A stretch of DNA of 64,000 nt from Zygnema cylindricum (Eukaryota > Streptophyta > Zygnematophyceae > Zygnematales > Zygnemataceae): positions 124,001 to 188,000 of the forward strand of contig JBBHKE010002853.1 in assembly GCA_037447655.1 (NCBI GenBank), written 5' to 3'. The number at the start of each line of letters is the position of its first letter. Position 1 is the stretch's first letter. Both the position numbers and the translations under genes were made by a program. The notes beneath the pieces were generated by a model, which searched no databases, had not been told where the DNA came from, and saw only the letters and a program-made list of their open reading frames with translations. Shown here one piece after another: positions 27,333 through 37,660 of this stretch.

Positions 27333-27366
27333 TTGGTATCGAAGCTTTTTCTTGTGACTCGACAGT

Positions 27367-28300
27367 ATGAACGAACACGGCGTATCCACTACAGAAATGT
27401 TAGCGCAAGTTCTCAGGGAATTGGAAAGTGTTAGACTACACAACGCGCAGCTGAGCTACACCGTTGCAGTCTTGGAGTCTCGTCTTGGGGAGCGACCTCA
27501 AGGAGGCATGGAGAGAGACGTCAGAAGACCGAAATTAAGACTTCCTGAGGAGTTTGACCCTGCAAGACACAAGAACCTTGACACCTGGCTATTCTCTGTT
27601 GCGAACTATCTCGAGAGTTTTCCTAGCCTATCGGATCGGGAGAAGGTTCAGTACGCGGGTGGTCTTCTAAAGGGGGCAGCAGGGGCATGGTGGAGAACAT
27701 TGGTGGAGGAAGATGAGATACCGACTGTCTGGGCTCTCTTCGTTCAATCCCTCCGCGACACTTGGCAGCTCGTCAACACAATAAAGGCAGCAAGAGATAA
27801 AATCGCAGTATTGAGGCAACAAAACTCGGTGTGGGAGTTTACGCAACGGTTCTTGGAGTGTAAAGTACAAATACCTACGATGACGGAGGATGAAGCCGTG
27901 GATTGCTACGTGAAGGGGCTTAAGTCATCTATTCGTAGGGATGTGGAACAATGGCTCGCTCGGGAAAGCACCACTCCTACTCTCTCGACAATCATCCAGT
28001 TTGCGGAGCGGACTGATTCGGTCGACTTCAACCTCCGGAGACCTTATCATTACGGGTCGAGCAGCGGCGGAGGAAGCCGGCGAGACGATGGTCCAACCCC
28101 CATGGAGCTTGGAGCAATTAACGAGGACAAGGAAGTGGTCAACGTCCTGCGGAGAAAGAAAAAACATACCAAGACCAAAACCACTGACTTATCCCCCAAA
28201 GAGCTCCAGCGGAGGAGACAGAATGGCTTATGTTTTCAGTGCGGTTCCCCGGATCATATAGCTTGAGAGTGTCCGAACGAAAGGGTCCCAAGAAGGGAAA
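27367..28300 (+). pseudogene. Gypsy gag with a nonsense codon inside the zinc knuckle
   Basis: A 299-codon frame holds the retrotransposon gag domain (KLRLPEEFDPARHKNLDTWL at about residue 57, then AGGLLKGAAGAWWR and FTQRFLECKVQIPTM) and a basic C-terminus. It ends in a CCHC knuckle, CFQCGSPDHIA, where TGA at 28264-28266 stands just before EC. The frame continues past it with the fourth ligand, Cys. The codon is one base from TGG, so a G-to-A change is the simplest explanation. Confidence 0.85.
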
Positions 28301-28301
28301 G

Positions 28302-28563
28302 CTTACCGTCATGAGGTTAGCCGGTGAAAGAGGCGACCCTTTGATATTTAGAGGTCAAATCGGAGTAGGCATAGCTAACTTCATCGTAGACTCAGGAGCA
28401 TCGGGGAATTTCATTAATGAAGCAACGGTGAAAAAGATGAAACTCCCTCTCGTGGTGTTAAAGGATTACCAGTCGGTACAATTAGCCGATAGAAGTTCCT
28501 TATCCATTACCCATCGTACTCCGCGGTTACGCGTCGGATTCGGGAAATTCCGATGGTATGACT
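28302..28563 (+). pseudogene. Gypsy aspartic protease fragment
   Basis: The frame shows GQIGVGIANFIVDSGASGNF, with the catalytic DSGA at about 28389-28400, then KLPLVVLKDYQSVQLADRSS. It is in a different frame from gag. The solo LTR interrupts it at 28564. It resumes at about 29302 with LGDHEVILGKSWLQKWNP, ended by a stop. Confidence 0.8.
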
Positions 28564-29301
28564 TGTTGTTCTGACACAATTACTGGCACTGAAGATGAAG
28601 AAGATGCAGCAGTAGTCATCGTAGAACAAATCAAGAGAGGAAGCTTCCACAAATACCGATGGCTGAACAGAAACTTTGACAGACTATAACTTTCAGAAAA
28701 ACGCTTCAAACGTCCTGAAAATTTGCCACAATGTAGCTAACATACAAAGGAACACACACACAAAATTTCAATCAATTCCGCTCACAAATCTGTGAGATAT
28801 GTAGAAATGAAATTACATAAAACTGAGTGTACAGTTTTCATATCATTTGTTCCTAAAAATCAAATTCGCTAAGTCCTACTTTTATACACCGAAACTACAC
28901 TAAGCTGTACGGAGGCATTCCAGCCGTACATCTAACATTCTATCACAAATATTTACACCGAAGTTAAGACAACGTAAAGTGATAATGATCTAGTCACGCC
29001 TCGTCACTATTTGTTGGCGGCGGCTATCAGCGGTCCGATTAGAGGATTTGGCACCGTAGAATTGACTTTACGAAGTCCAGTGGTCCTGCCGAATTTCCGT
29101 ACGTCCACGGAGGACATACTCACGCATTCTCCCAAGTGACGACACGTGTCCCAAGTGTGAATGAACCGTGAACTCCCAACTTCACTGTCACACTAATTTC
29201 GGTAAGTACTGAACCGAACTCAACCAAAAATAGCTTAAGTCCTGAACAGCTCTCTCTCACAGCTGAGGCATAAAGAGGACTAAAGCTTTCTAAAAACAAC
29301 A
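28564..29301. mobile_element. Solo LTR inserted in the gypsy protease region
   Basis: It starts TGTTGTTCTG and ends CTAAAAACAACA, with the inverted ends TGTTGTT/AACAACA. A perfect 5-bp target duplication, TGACT, occurs at 28559-28563 and 29302-29306. The gypsy coding sequence continues directly across the duplication. There is no internal coding region, as expected for an LTR left by recombination between two LTRs. Orientation is not certain. The phrase taagtccta and GTAC words suggest kinship with the local copia LTRs in minus orientation. Confidence 0.85.
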
Positions 29302-29401
29302 TGACTCGCTTCATGTGTTACCTCTTGGAGACCATGAGGTAATCTTGGGAAAGTCGTGGCTGCAAAAATGGAATCCGACGATAGATTAGAGAAGTGACAC
29401 C

Positions 29402-30252
29402 ATGAGAGTGAAGAAAGGTGAAGAGGAGTTTGAGGTAAAAGCGGGAGCGGCTGGTAAGGGAGGGGAAGAGGGAAGCATGCTTTTACCCTTACAGCTGAAA
29501 AGGGCACTCAGGAAAGGGGAAACGATTGGTATGGCGGTTGTCCAGCCAATGGAGGAGCCGAAGGAGGAGATTCCGGAAGAATGGAAGAAGAAGTACCCCG
29601 AGTTCGACTCCAAAGAAAGTGACGACATTGGAAAGACTTTCGAAGAGGACGGAAGTTGTGACAAAATTTCTTGAGGAGTATGCAGATGTATTTCCCCCGA
29701 AGCTTCTTGAAGGACTACCTCCGAAGCGCAAAGTAGACCATAAGATAGAGCTTGTTCTCGGAGCGGTACTCGGCAAATCGGATGTACAAGATGAGCTACA
29801 CCGAGTTGGACGAACTGAAAAAGCAACTCGCGGAATTGGTCGAAGCCGGAGCAATCGAACCGAGCAAGTCACCGTATGGAGCCCCCGTTCTATTCGTGAA
29901 TAAGAAAGATGGAGGTTTCCGTATGTGTATAGACTACCGAGCGCTGAACAAGTTAACGGTGAAGAATGCATACCCCCTACCGAGGAGAGACGAATTGTTG
30001 GATCGACTTCGAGGTGCCAAGTATTTTTCGAAAATAGACTTGCGAAGCGGTTACCACCAAATTAGAATTGTCGAGGAAGATGTGGAGAAGAGAGCGTATA
30101 GAACTCGATACGGTCATTTTCAGTTTCGAGTAATGCAGTTCGGGTTGACTAACGCACCGGCAACCTTTATGCATTTGATGAATTCCATCTTTCAGCAATA
30201 TCTCGACGTGTTTGTGATCCTCTTCTTAGACGACATACTGGTGTATAGTCAA
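29402..30252 (+). pseudogene. Gypsy reverse transcriptase fragment
   Basis: After a frameshifted linker (EEYADVFPPKLLEGLPPKRK at about 29670-29730), RT motifs follow: [74 protein letters not shown] and FLDDILVYS. The catalytic DD pair is present. The domain breaks at about 30253, immediately after VYS, where the inverted duplication starts. The rest of RT (thumb) is missing. Confidence 0.88.
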
Positions 30253-30255
30253 ATG

Positions 30256-32219
30256 CAGGAGGAATACATCGTCACCACTGGGGTATTGCTCCTCTGCCTT
30301 CTTCTCCCCGCTCTCAGACGACTGCTCGTCTGCGATATTCTCCTTATTTGGGTCCCGCATAAATTCAAGATCTGAGGCACGCTCCTCTATCGGTGGAGGT
30401 GTCGGTTCCCTCTCTGGCTCTTCCGCGTTCGATAGCTCATGATCTTCCTCATCCTCCTCATCTCTTTCTTGTAGTGGATTATACTCGGGGTCTTGTGAAT
30501 TCTCTGACCCCTCCCCTCCACTTGTGTTTGCTGGTCCCGCCTCGCTATTGGTAGTTCCCTCAGACTCCGGCCTTGCTTCTACCTCCCTTCTCCTGTCCGC
30601 TTCCACCATGGCCTCAGCCGCCATTAATAATCTTCCAGGCGGGTCACTTCCTCATGCCCCACTCGTACAAGTCTTCTCCTCTTCGGCGGTGGAGAGGACG
30701 ATGACGCCATAGACACCGTTGAGCAACACAATTCCGGTAATTCTACGAGTGAAGGCAGACTGACTGTGTAGAGGGAAGCAATTTCCAAACTAATCAGACT
30801 GGGTTGGTCGCAAAGGTGGATGATGGCTTTATCAACGAGGGTTAAGGGTTTCATTTTCGGGCTCTGCGAAGCGTCGCAGCGTGCGAGGGTATCGCAGCGT
30901 CCATTATTTATAAAACTGCGCTGATGCGGCGAAACCGAGGGTTCGTTGTTACCCACATAGTGAAAAACAATTGCGCCGTTGCGCTTTCCTGTCAGCGCAG
31001 CGGTGGTGCTGCGATCCTCTGACGGCATCATAACGATGTTGCGCTGCGATGGCTGCGCTGTTACTGCGCTGCGGTGTGATAACGTCGCCACTGCGCTCCT
31101 TCGCTGCGTCCCCAAGATAATTGCGATGGTTGCGACACTGCGATTTGCTCCTTTATTGCGGCCGCTGCGATTCCCCCTCCGATAAGGCTGAGTGTCTTTA
31201 CTCCGCTGAAATCGGCACAGGAACTCCGGAGAGTGCAGATCCCTCTCGTCCACCCAAGAATCGTCCTCAGCACCGTAGCCCTTCCAACGCACCAAATATT
31301 GCTTGGAGTTGGAATTCCGAGGGAGACGTGACTCAAGGATCTCTTCCACCTCATACTCGTCTGAGGTTCCCTAAACGCGTGGTAAAGGGGTATTTTGTCA
31401 TCGATTGGGGAACACCGATTAGGATCGTGGAATGGTTTAAGAAGGGAAACATGGAAGACATTGTAGATATGCCATTCCTGCGGAATATCCAACCTGTAAG
31501 CCACGTCGCAGTGTCGCAACCATCGCAATTATCTTGGGGACGCGGCGAAGGAGCACAGCGGCGACGTTACCACACTGCAGCGTTGTAACAGCGCAGCCAT
31601 CGCAGTGCAACATCGTTATGATGTCCTCAGAGGATCGCAGCACCACCGCTGCGCTGACAGGAAAGCGCAACGACGCAATTGTGTTTCACTATGTGGGTAA
31701 CAACGAACCCTCGGTTTCGCCGCAGCAGCGCAGTTTTATAAATAATGGACGCTGCGATACCCTCGCACGCTGCGACGCTTCGCAGAGCCCAAAAATGAAA
31801 CCCTCAACCCTCGTTGATAAAGCCAACATCCACCCTCGCGACCAACCTAGTCTGAGCAGTTTGGAAATTGCTTCCCTCTACACAGTCAGTTTGCCTTCAC
31901 TCGTAGAATTACCGGAATGGTGTTGCTCAACGGTGTCTATGGCGTCATCGTCTTCTCCACCGCCGAAGAGGAGAAGACTTGTACGAGTGGGGCATGAGGA
32001 TGTGATCCGCCCCGAAAGATTATTAATGGCGGCTGAGGCCATGGTGGAAGCGGACAGGAGAAGAGAGGTATTAGCAAGGTCGGAGTCTGAGGGAACTGCT
32101 AGTAGCGAGGCTGGACCAGCAAACACAAGTGGAGGGGAGGGGTCAGAGAATTCACAAGATCCCGAGTATAATCCACTACAAGAAGGAGATGAGGAGGATG
32201 AGGAAGATCATGAGCTATC
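30256..32219. repeat. Inverted duplication of the element's own 3' coding region inserted between RT and RNase H
   Basis: Bases 31505 down to 30256 (minus) copy the region equivalent to about 33950-35205: integrase end, chromodomain, linker and MASSSS frame. Bases 31507-32219 (plus) copy the region equivalent to about 34320-35035. Arms of about 700 bases therefore face each other around a ~350-base chromodomain spacer (31155-31505). The left junction shows a few bases of shared TGC at 30253. The right one, after catgagctatc at 32219, returns to RNase H. Both arms keep long open frames, so they are better preserved than parts of the parent region. Confidence 0.85.
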
Positions 32220-32221
32220 AG

Positions 32222-33422
32222 GAATGACGTGCCCTATGAGTGGAAAGCGGCACAAGAGGCAGCCTTTAACACGCTAAAGGAGCGGTTGGTTACCGCCCCT
32301 GTGTTAACTGTTCCCGACACGGACTTACCTTAGACGATAATTAGCGACGCTAGCGATACGGCTATTGGAGCGATCCTTATGCAAGATCAAGGGAAAGGTC
32401 TTCAACCCATCGCCTACGATAGTCGAAAACTAAAGGCAGCAGAGCTGAACTGGGCCACCCATGAGAAGGAGACAATAGCTATCATCAATGCACTGGAGGT
32501 TTAGAAGTGTTACGTTCAAGGAAAACAGATCACGATTATCACGGATCACCACGCCTTACAATATCTCCAAACCCAACCAAAGTTGTCCGAGAAACAAGTG
32601 CGCTGGATGACGTTTCTGCAAACCTTTGGCCCGGAACTTGTTATAGAATATAAGCCGGGCAAGAGGAACCCGACGGATGTGCTGTCAAGAAGACCTGGAG
32701 TCGCTGCGCCGGTAGCGGAGCAACGACCGCAAGCACCGCAGCATGAAAACGTATGCGCTGTGAAGGAGAACACCGCAGCATTGACCGGAGCGCAAGTTCC
32801 GAAAATCAGCGTAGTCACCAGTACGGTGCAGGTGGACGAACAGTGGCTCAGTCGGATAAAGGCCGCCTACGGCGACAACGATTCCCTAAAGGAACTAATT
32901 AAACGGAAGGTACTCGTTCGAACCGCCAATAGTATGTGGCGGTACAGACCGAGTAAGACAACACGACTTTATGTTCCAACAAATACGGAACTCCATCACA
33001 CGATTCTTAAAGTTAGTCACGACGAGCCACTCAGTGGACATTTTGGGCGGGATAAAACAACCGCACGTGTCGCTGAGGCGTATTACTGGCCAAACATGAC
33101 TCGAGACATTGCAGAATATGTTAGAACGTGTGTCTTCTGTAATAGGAACAAAGCGGATTCAGGGCAACAAGGCCTGTTACAACCCCTTCCCATACCATTT
33201 GTTCCTTGGGAGGCGATTTCGATGGATTTTATCGTGGCCCTTCCGCTGACTAAGGAGGGCTACGACTCAATCTTCGTCGTTATGGATTACTTGACAAAAA
33301 TGGCCCATTTCTTACCCACCTCCACCACAGCCACAGCACGGGATATCGCGAACTTATTCTTTCAGGAGATATTCCGCCATCACGGACTTCCGAAAAAAGA
33401 TCGTCAGCGACCGCGATCGTAA
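32222..33422 (+). pseudogene. Gypsy RNase H and integrase N-terminal/core
   Basis: RNase H resumes with VPYEWKAAQEAAFNTLKERL and TIISDASDTAIGAILMQDQG, with stops at about 32329 and 32502. From 32583 an open frame gives PELVIEYKPGKRNPTDVLSR, then integrase: the zinc module around HDEPLSGHFGRDKTTARVAE and CVFCNRNK, the catalytic Asp in MDFIVALPL, and a frameshift at about 33398 before the second Asp (DRDRKF). The HHCC and D,D motifs are recognisable, but the frame is not continuous. Confidence 0.88.
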
Positions 33423-34300
33423 ATTCGTGAGCCACTTTTGGCAAAACTTATTTGCGTTATGTGGCAAGCAGCTGGCCATGTCCGCAGCATACCACCCTCA
33501 AACTGATGGTCAGACTTAAAGGGTAAATCGAACTCTAGAGGAAGCGTTGCAGGCGTATGTCTTGGTGCATCAAACAAATTGGGTGGACCATTTAACAGCG
33601 ATTGAGGTGGCGTACAACAGTGCGGTACACTCATCCACCAATGCTACGCCATTCTCACTAAATGGACGACAACCCACTCTTCCTCACAACTTATTGGTAG
33701 TGGACTGTCAAACGCCGGCAGCTCTAGATTTTGCCAAAACACTGGAAGAGAACTTGGAAAAGGCAACCAAGGCGCTCCAAATGGCAAAGGATCGTCAAAA
33801 GTCGCAAGCCGACGCTCACTGAAAGGACACCGTCTTTAGCGTGGGGGACAAGGTCCGCCTTAATATGGCGAACATATCCTTGCCGGGTGCACTTTTTAAG
33901 AAGCTGGCATTGAAATTCACACGCCCATTCACGGTTCCTTCATGTGTGGGCGACGTGGCTTACAAGTTGGATATTCCGCAGGAATGGCATATCCACAATG
34001 TCTTCCAGGTTGCCTTTCTTAAACGATTCCGCCATCTTGATTCGATGTTCCCTAACCGACGACAGAATACCCTTTGACCACCCGTTTAGGGAACCTCAGA
34101 CGAGTATGAGGTGGAAGAGATCCTTCACTCACGTCTCTCTCGCAATTCCAACTCCAGGCAATATTTGGTGCGTTGGAACGGCTACGGTGCTGAGGACGAT
34201 TCTTGGGTGGACGAGAGGGATCTGCACTCTCCGAAGTTACTGCGCCGATTTCAGCGGAGTGAGGACACTCAGCCTTCTCGGAGGGAGAATCGCAGCGGCC
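33398..34300 (+). pseudogene. Gypsy integrase C-terminal part and chromodomain
   Basis: It continues from the integrase core through SAAYHPQTDGQT, a stop, and RTLEEAL (the catalytic Glu region). Then come VAYNSAVHSSTNATPFSLNG, a GKDTVFS-like linker with a TGA (33820-33822), and LDIPQEWHIHNVF. After a frameshift near 34065-34110 the chromodomain follows: VEEILHSRLSRNSNSRQYLV, RWNGYGAEDDSWVDERDL. The aromatic and acidic chromodomain positions are present. Chromodomains direct chromovirus integration to histone-marked chromatin in known elements. Confidence 0.85.
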
Positions 34301-36027
34301 GCAATAAAGGAGCGAATCGCAGTGTCGCAACCATCGCAATTATCTTGGGGACGCGGCGAAGGAGCGCAGCGGCGACGTTACCACACCGCAGCTCTGTGGC
34401 AGCGCAGCCATCACAGCGCAACATCGTTATGATGCAGTCAGAGGATCGCAGCACCGCCGCTGCGCTGACAGGAAAGCGCAACAGCGCAATTGTGTTTCAC
34501 TATGTGGGTAACGATGAACCCTCGGTTTCCCACCATCAGCGCAGGTTTATAAATGATGGACGTTGCGATACCCTCGCACGCTGCGACGCTTCACAGAGCC
34601 CTAAAGTGAAACCCTTAACCTTCATTGATAAAGCCATCATCCACCCTCGAGACCAACCCAGTCTCAGCAATTTGGAAATTGTTTCCCTCTGCACAGTCAG
34701 TTTGCCTTCACTTCTAAAGTAACCGGAATGGTCTTGCTCAACAGTGTCTATGGCGTCATCGTCCTCTCAACCGCCGAAGAGGAGAAGACTTGTACGAGTG
34801 GGGCATGAGGATGTGACCCGCCCCGGAAGATTATTAATGGAGGCGGAGGCCATGGTGGAAGCGGACAGGAGAAGGGAGGTAGAAGCAAGGCCGGAGCCTG
34901 AGGAAACTGCCTGTAGCGAGGCCGGGCCAGCAAACACCAGTGGAGGGGAGGGGTCAGAGAATTCACAGGACCCCGAGTATAATCCACTACAAGAGGGAGA
35001 TGAGGAGGATGAGGAGGATCATGAGCTATCGAACGCGGAAGAGCCAGAGAAGGAACCGACACCTCCACCGATAGAGGAGCGTGCCTCAGATCTTGAAGTG
35101 ATGCGGGACCCAAATAAGGAGAGTACCGCGGACGAGCAGTCATTTGAGAGCGCGGAGAAGGCAGAGGAGCAATACCTCAGTGGCGACGATGTATTCATCC
35201 TGCGAGGGAGCCGAAGAGATCCGAAGGAGGAAAGTGAACCGGGAGAGGAAATTCCCGACTACCTCTTTCCACCCCCGGTCGACACGCGGCATCCTGGCCT
35301 CGCCTTCAGCTTCGCCAAACGGTTTTATTAGAATCCTTCGGAGTGGCCAGAGGAATGGCTTAAAGGGAAGCTTGGAGATCCTATCAGTATTCCCGCCAAC
35401 GTTCCGTCACACCCAGCGTGGAATTTCATTCGGACAAAGGACCTGGGAAGTAATCACAAGGGTTATGTACAGCTAAACCCTCACACCTTACCGTTTGTGG
35501 AAGTAGTAGAGGATAACTACAGGTACATGATTGATGTTCCCGGGTTACTCCGTCATTACCACCCGTGGGATGTTCGCCTCCAGGACATCATCTCTAGAGC
35601 GGAGGTCACCCCTGAGGTACGGGCGCTCAAGTTGGCCCGAAAGAATGCTTTGCAGCGGGCCCGAGCCGCGAGGAAACACGTGTCCTTTAAATTACGGAAA
35701 GTACCTCGGTGGGAACCGGCGGACGAAGAAGCGGAGGAAGCTCCCCCGGTTATGGAAACCGAAACACCCCAAATTGCGACATCGGAGGAACCTGAACCGG
35801 CGGCCATTTCGCCGCAAACCGAAGCACCCAACTTTTCACCAGAGGAGGGGAAAGATCAGGTTCGGCAACGGATCACACGGAGGTGGTTGGCAGTGGCAAA
35901 CCATCATATTGCGCTGCTGGAGACTCGGTGCGAGCAGCTTCAAAATCAACTCGACGCTCTTCGCGAAGAGTTTGAGGAGTATCGCGAAGAAACATACGAA
36001 AAACTCCGGCAGCTGCAATTTCCCTGA
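34301..36027 (+). pseudogene. Additional C-terminal frame after the chromodomain (unknown function, coiled coil)
   Basis: The frame runs on from the chromodomain in the same phase. In this copy it is cut by TAA at 34720-34722 and TAG at 35329-35331. In the minus-strand duplicate (31349-30624) it is open from chromodomain through to the MASSSS segment, so one continuous protein was probably ancestral. From the internal ATG at 34750: a basic patch PPKRRRLVR, a long acidic and disordered region (GDEEDEEDHELSNAEEPEKE), then, after the TAG, RYMIDVPGLLRHYHPWDVRL. It ends in a heptad-rich coiled coil (LETRCEQLQNQLDALREEFE). No membrane segment or signal peptide is seen, so it does not look like env. 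I do not recognise the domain. Confidence 0.75.
34548..34553 (+). promoter_or_regulatory. Possible internal TATA box before the MASSSS frame
   Basis: TATAAA in context GGTTTATAAATGATGG, about 200 bases upstream of ATG 34750. The element is kept in both duplicate copies (TTTATAAATAATGG at about 31735-31748 plus and 30905-30918 minus). It could mark an internal promoter, or simply be coding sequence, since the frame is open here. Confidence 0.35.
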
Positions 36028-36072
36028 GTCAGTCAAGGTTCAGCGGGACGCTGAATCCTTAGTGGGAGGCAC

Positions 36073-36566
36073 TGTAACAGGGTTACAGAGATGGGCACTT
36101 AGCGGGTAGGATTTGACTGCTATAGTTGCGGTCCCTACGCTGCTGCGATCCTAGACGAGCGCAGCGCCGCAGCATAGCAACTTAACAGTGTAGCAGCTCA
36201 GTAGCGCAGCGACATAGTAGCGCAGCATAGCAACGCCGCAAAATGTAGATTGCGCGGTGTAGTTCTAGAAGAATGTTCAGATAAGCCTAGGTTGACCGAG
36301 TAGGTCCACGTGTACAGTTGTACAGTTGTGTAGTACTAGGTTGACTAACAGCTAGCTAGTTTAAATAGTGAAGTAGGTGTAGTGAGTGGCAGACTCTTCT
36401 TAGAATAGAACTTCTCAGTGAGCGCAACCTTGTATTCTCTCCCCCAGGTAATAAAGCGCAACCTTGTCTGTCAATGGTGTGTGACCCTACTGTGTCAACG
36501 GGAAGATCCTTGGTGTGTTTCGGCTGTGCATTGTTGTGTGCCGAGTGCATTATTACCCCTTTTACA
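36073..36566 (+). repeat. 3' LTR of the gypsy element
   Basis: 494 bases, preceded by the purine-rich tract agtgggaggcac (36061-36072). It matches 26834-27332 with scattered substitutions and a short deletion in the GCAGCG-rich stretch. CCTAC follows. Confidence 0.92.
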
Positions 36567-36759
36567 CCTACATAGGGAAATCAAGATGAACAATATTACA
36601 CAACTAAACATGTGGTGCATTTCCTTTGTATGTTTCGAAATTCATGTTTACATTTTTCTTTTTTTAATACTAGGATGGCTTTCCTATGTGGCACCTAGAA
36701 CCGTATTGTCTATTACTCGGGCATTCTATCTCACACAATGTCTACTCTCCCTGTAAACA

Positions 36760-37660
36760 GAATTCCACGGCTCCCTCCGTGTGTTTGGACAGTACATGAA
36801 CGATAACACACCATCCTCGAAGCGAATGAAAATAGCCGCATGGGGGATCCTACAAACATTGAAGGAGGAGGCATCAGCGACAAAGACATCAATACAACAA
36901 CAAAGACATCATTGCAACAGGTGCTACATTCAGGGTTTGTATTTCGTTTATGTATGTTTATGTTTGTGTTTATTTCTTTTAAGGTTTTTGTCTATTTTCA
37001 CTTGCGCTTTTTCCTTCTCTTTCAATTCGTGTTTGTTGAATCTTCTTCTATGCATACCCTTGTAATTTACGCCTACTCTCTTCCTAACGTTCATCATGAA
37101 TTCTTCTTGTAGGAGGAGGCATCACGAACAAAGACCCTAATGCAACATGTGTAATTTGTTGGGTTTGGTTTTGGTTTATGTTTGTTTTTATTTTTTATTT
37201 TTGTTTTGCTTCATATGTTTTTATTTTCGTTTTTTGTTATTAATGATTTCCTCTCTTTCTCCTCCTCCTTGTTTTTCTGTACCTCGTTTTATTTTTTCCA
37301 TCTCCATATTCTTCTCTTTTACCCCCTCTTTTCCCTTTTCTTGTGATTCATGTTCTCCGGCTCATCTTCACCGACTCTTATTGTACGCATATTTTCTTAG
37401 TTTACGTTTACTCTCCATCTAATCTTCTTCGTCTATTCTTATTAAAGGAAGAGGCATCACGAACGGAAACTTTCTCCATATTTTTCTTTTTTACCCCCTC
37501 TTTTCCCTTTTCTTGTGATTCATCTTCTCCGGCTCATCTTCACCAACTCTTATTCTACGCATATTTTCTTAATTTACGTATACTCTCCGTCTAATCTTCT
37601 TCGTCTATTCTTATTAAAGGAGGAGGCATCACGAACGAAAACTCAAATGCAACAGGTGTT
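36760..37660 (+). repeat. Reiterated short exon-like unit GGAGGAGGCATCA
   Basis: The phrase aaggaggaggcatcacgaac, then aaagac, or a close variant, occurs at about 36868, 37110, 37446 and 37618. Each is preceded by an AG in T/C-rich DNA and most are followed by tgcaacaggtg, i.e. acceptor, about 40 coding-like bases and a GT donor. A truncated fifth copy lies near 37990. Segments 37302-37468 and 37473-37641 are a tandem duplication of about 170 bases. The first unit is part of an open frame from about 36763 (FHGSLRVFGQYMNDNTPSSK), which reads like an exon. Confidence 0.6.

Larger units (their letters stand above)
26834..36566 (+). mobile_element. Ty3/gypsy chromovirus, decayed, with internal rearrangements
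   Basis: The LTRs at 26834-27332 and 36073-36566 are flanked by a perfect 5-bp target duplication, CCTAC (26829-26833 and 36567-36571). Order on the plus strand: gag, protease, RT, RNase H, integrase, chromodomain, then an additional frame. That is the gypsy order, and the chromodomain places it among chromoviruses. It is disrupted by a solo LTR (28564-29301), an inverted self-duplication (30256-32219) and several stops and frameshifts. The LTRs differ at roughly several percent, so it is older than X/Y. Confidence 0.92.

Noticed and set aside
35556-36036. Opposite-strand ORFs under the accessory frame
   Set aside because: They are shadows of the sense frame, which has the coiled-coil heptads and matches the duplicate copies.
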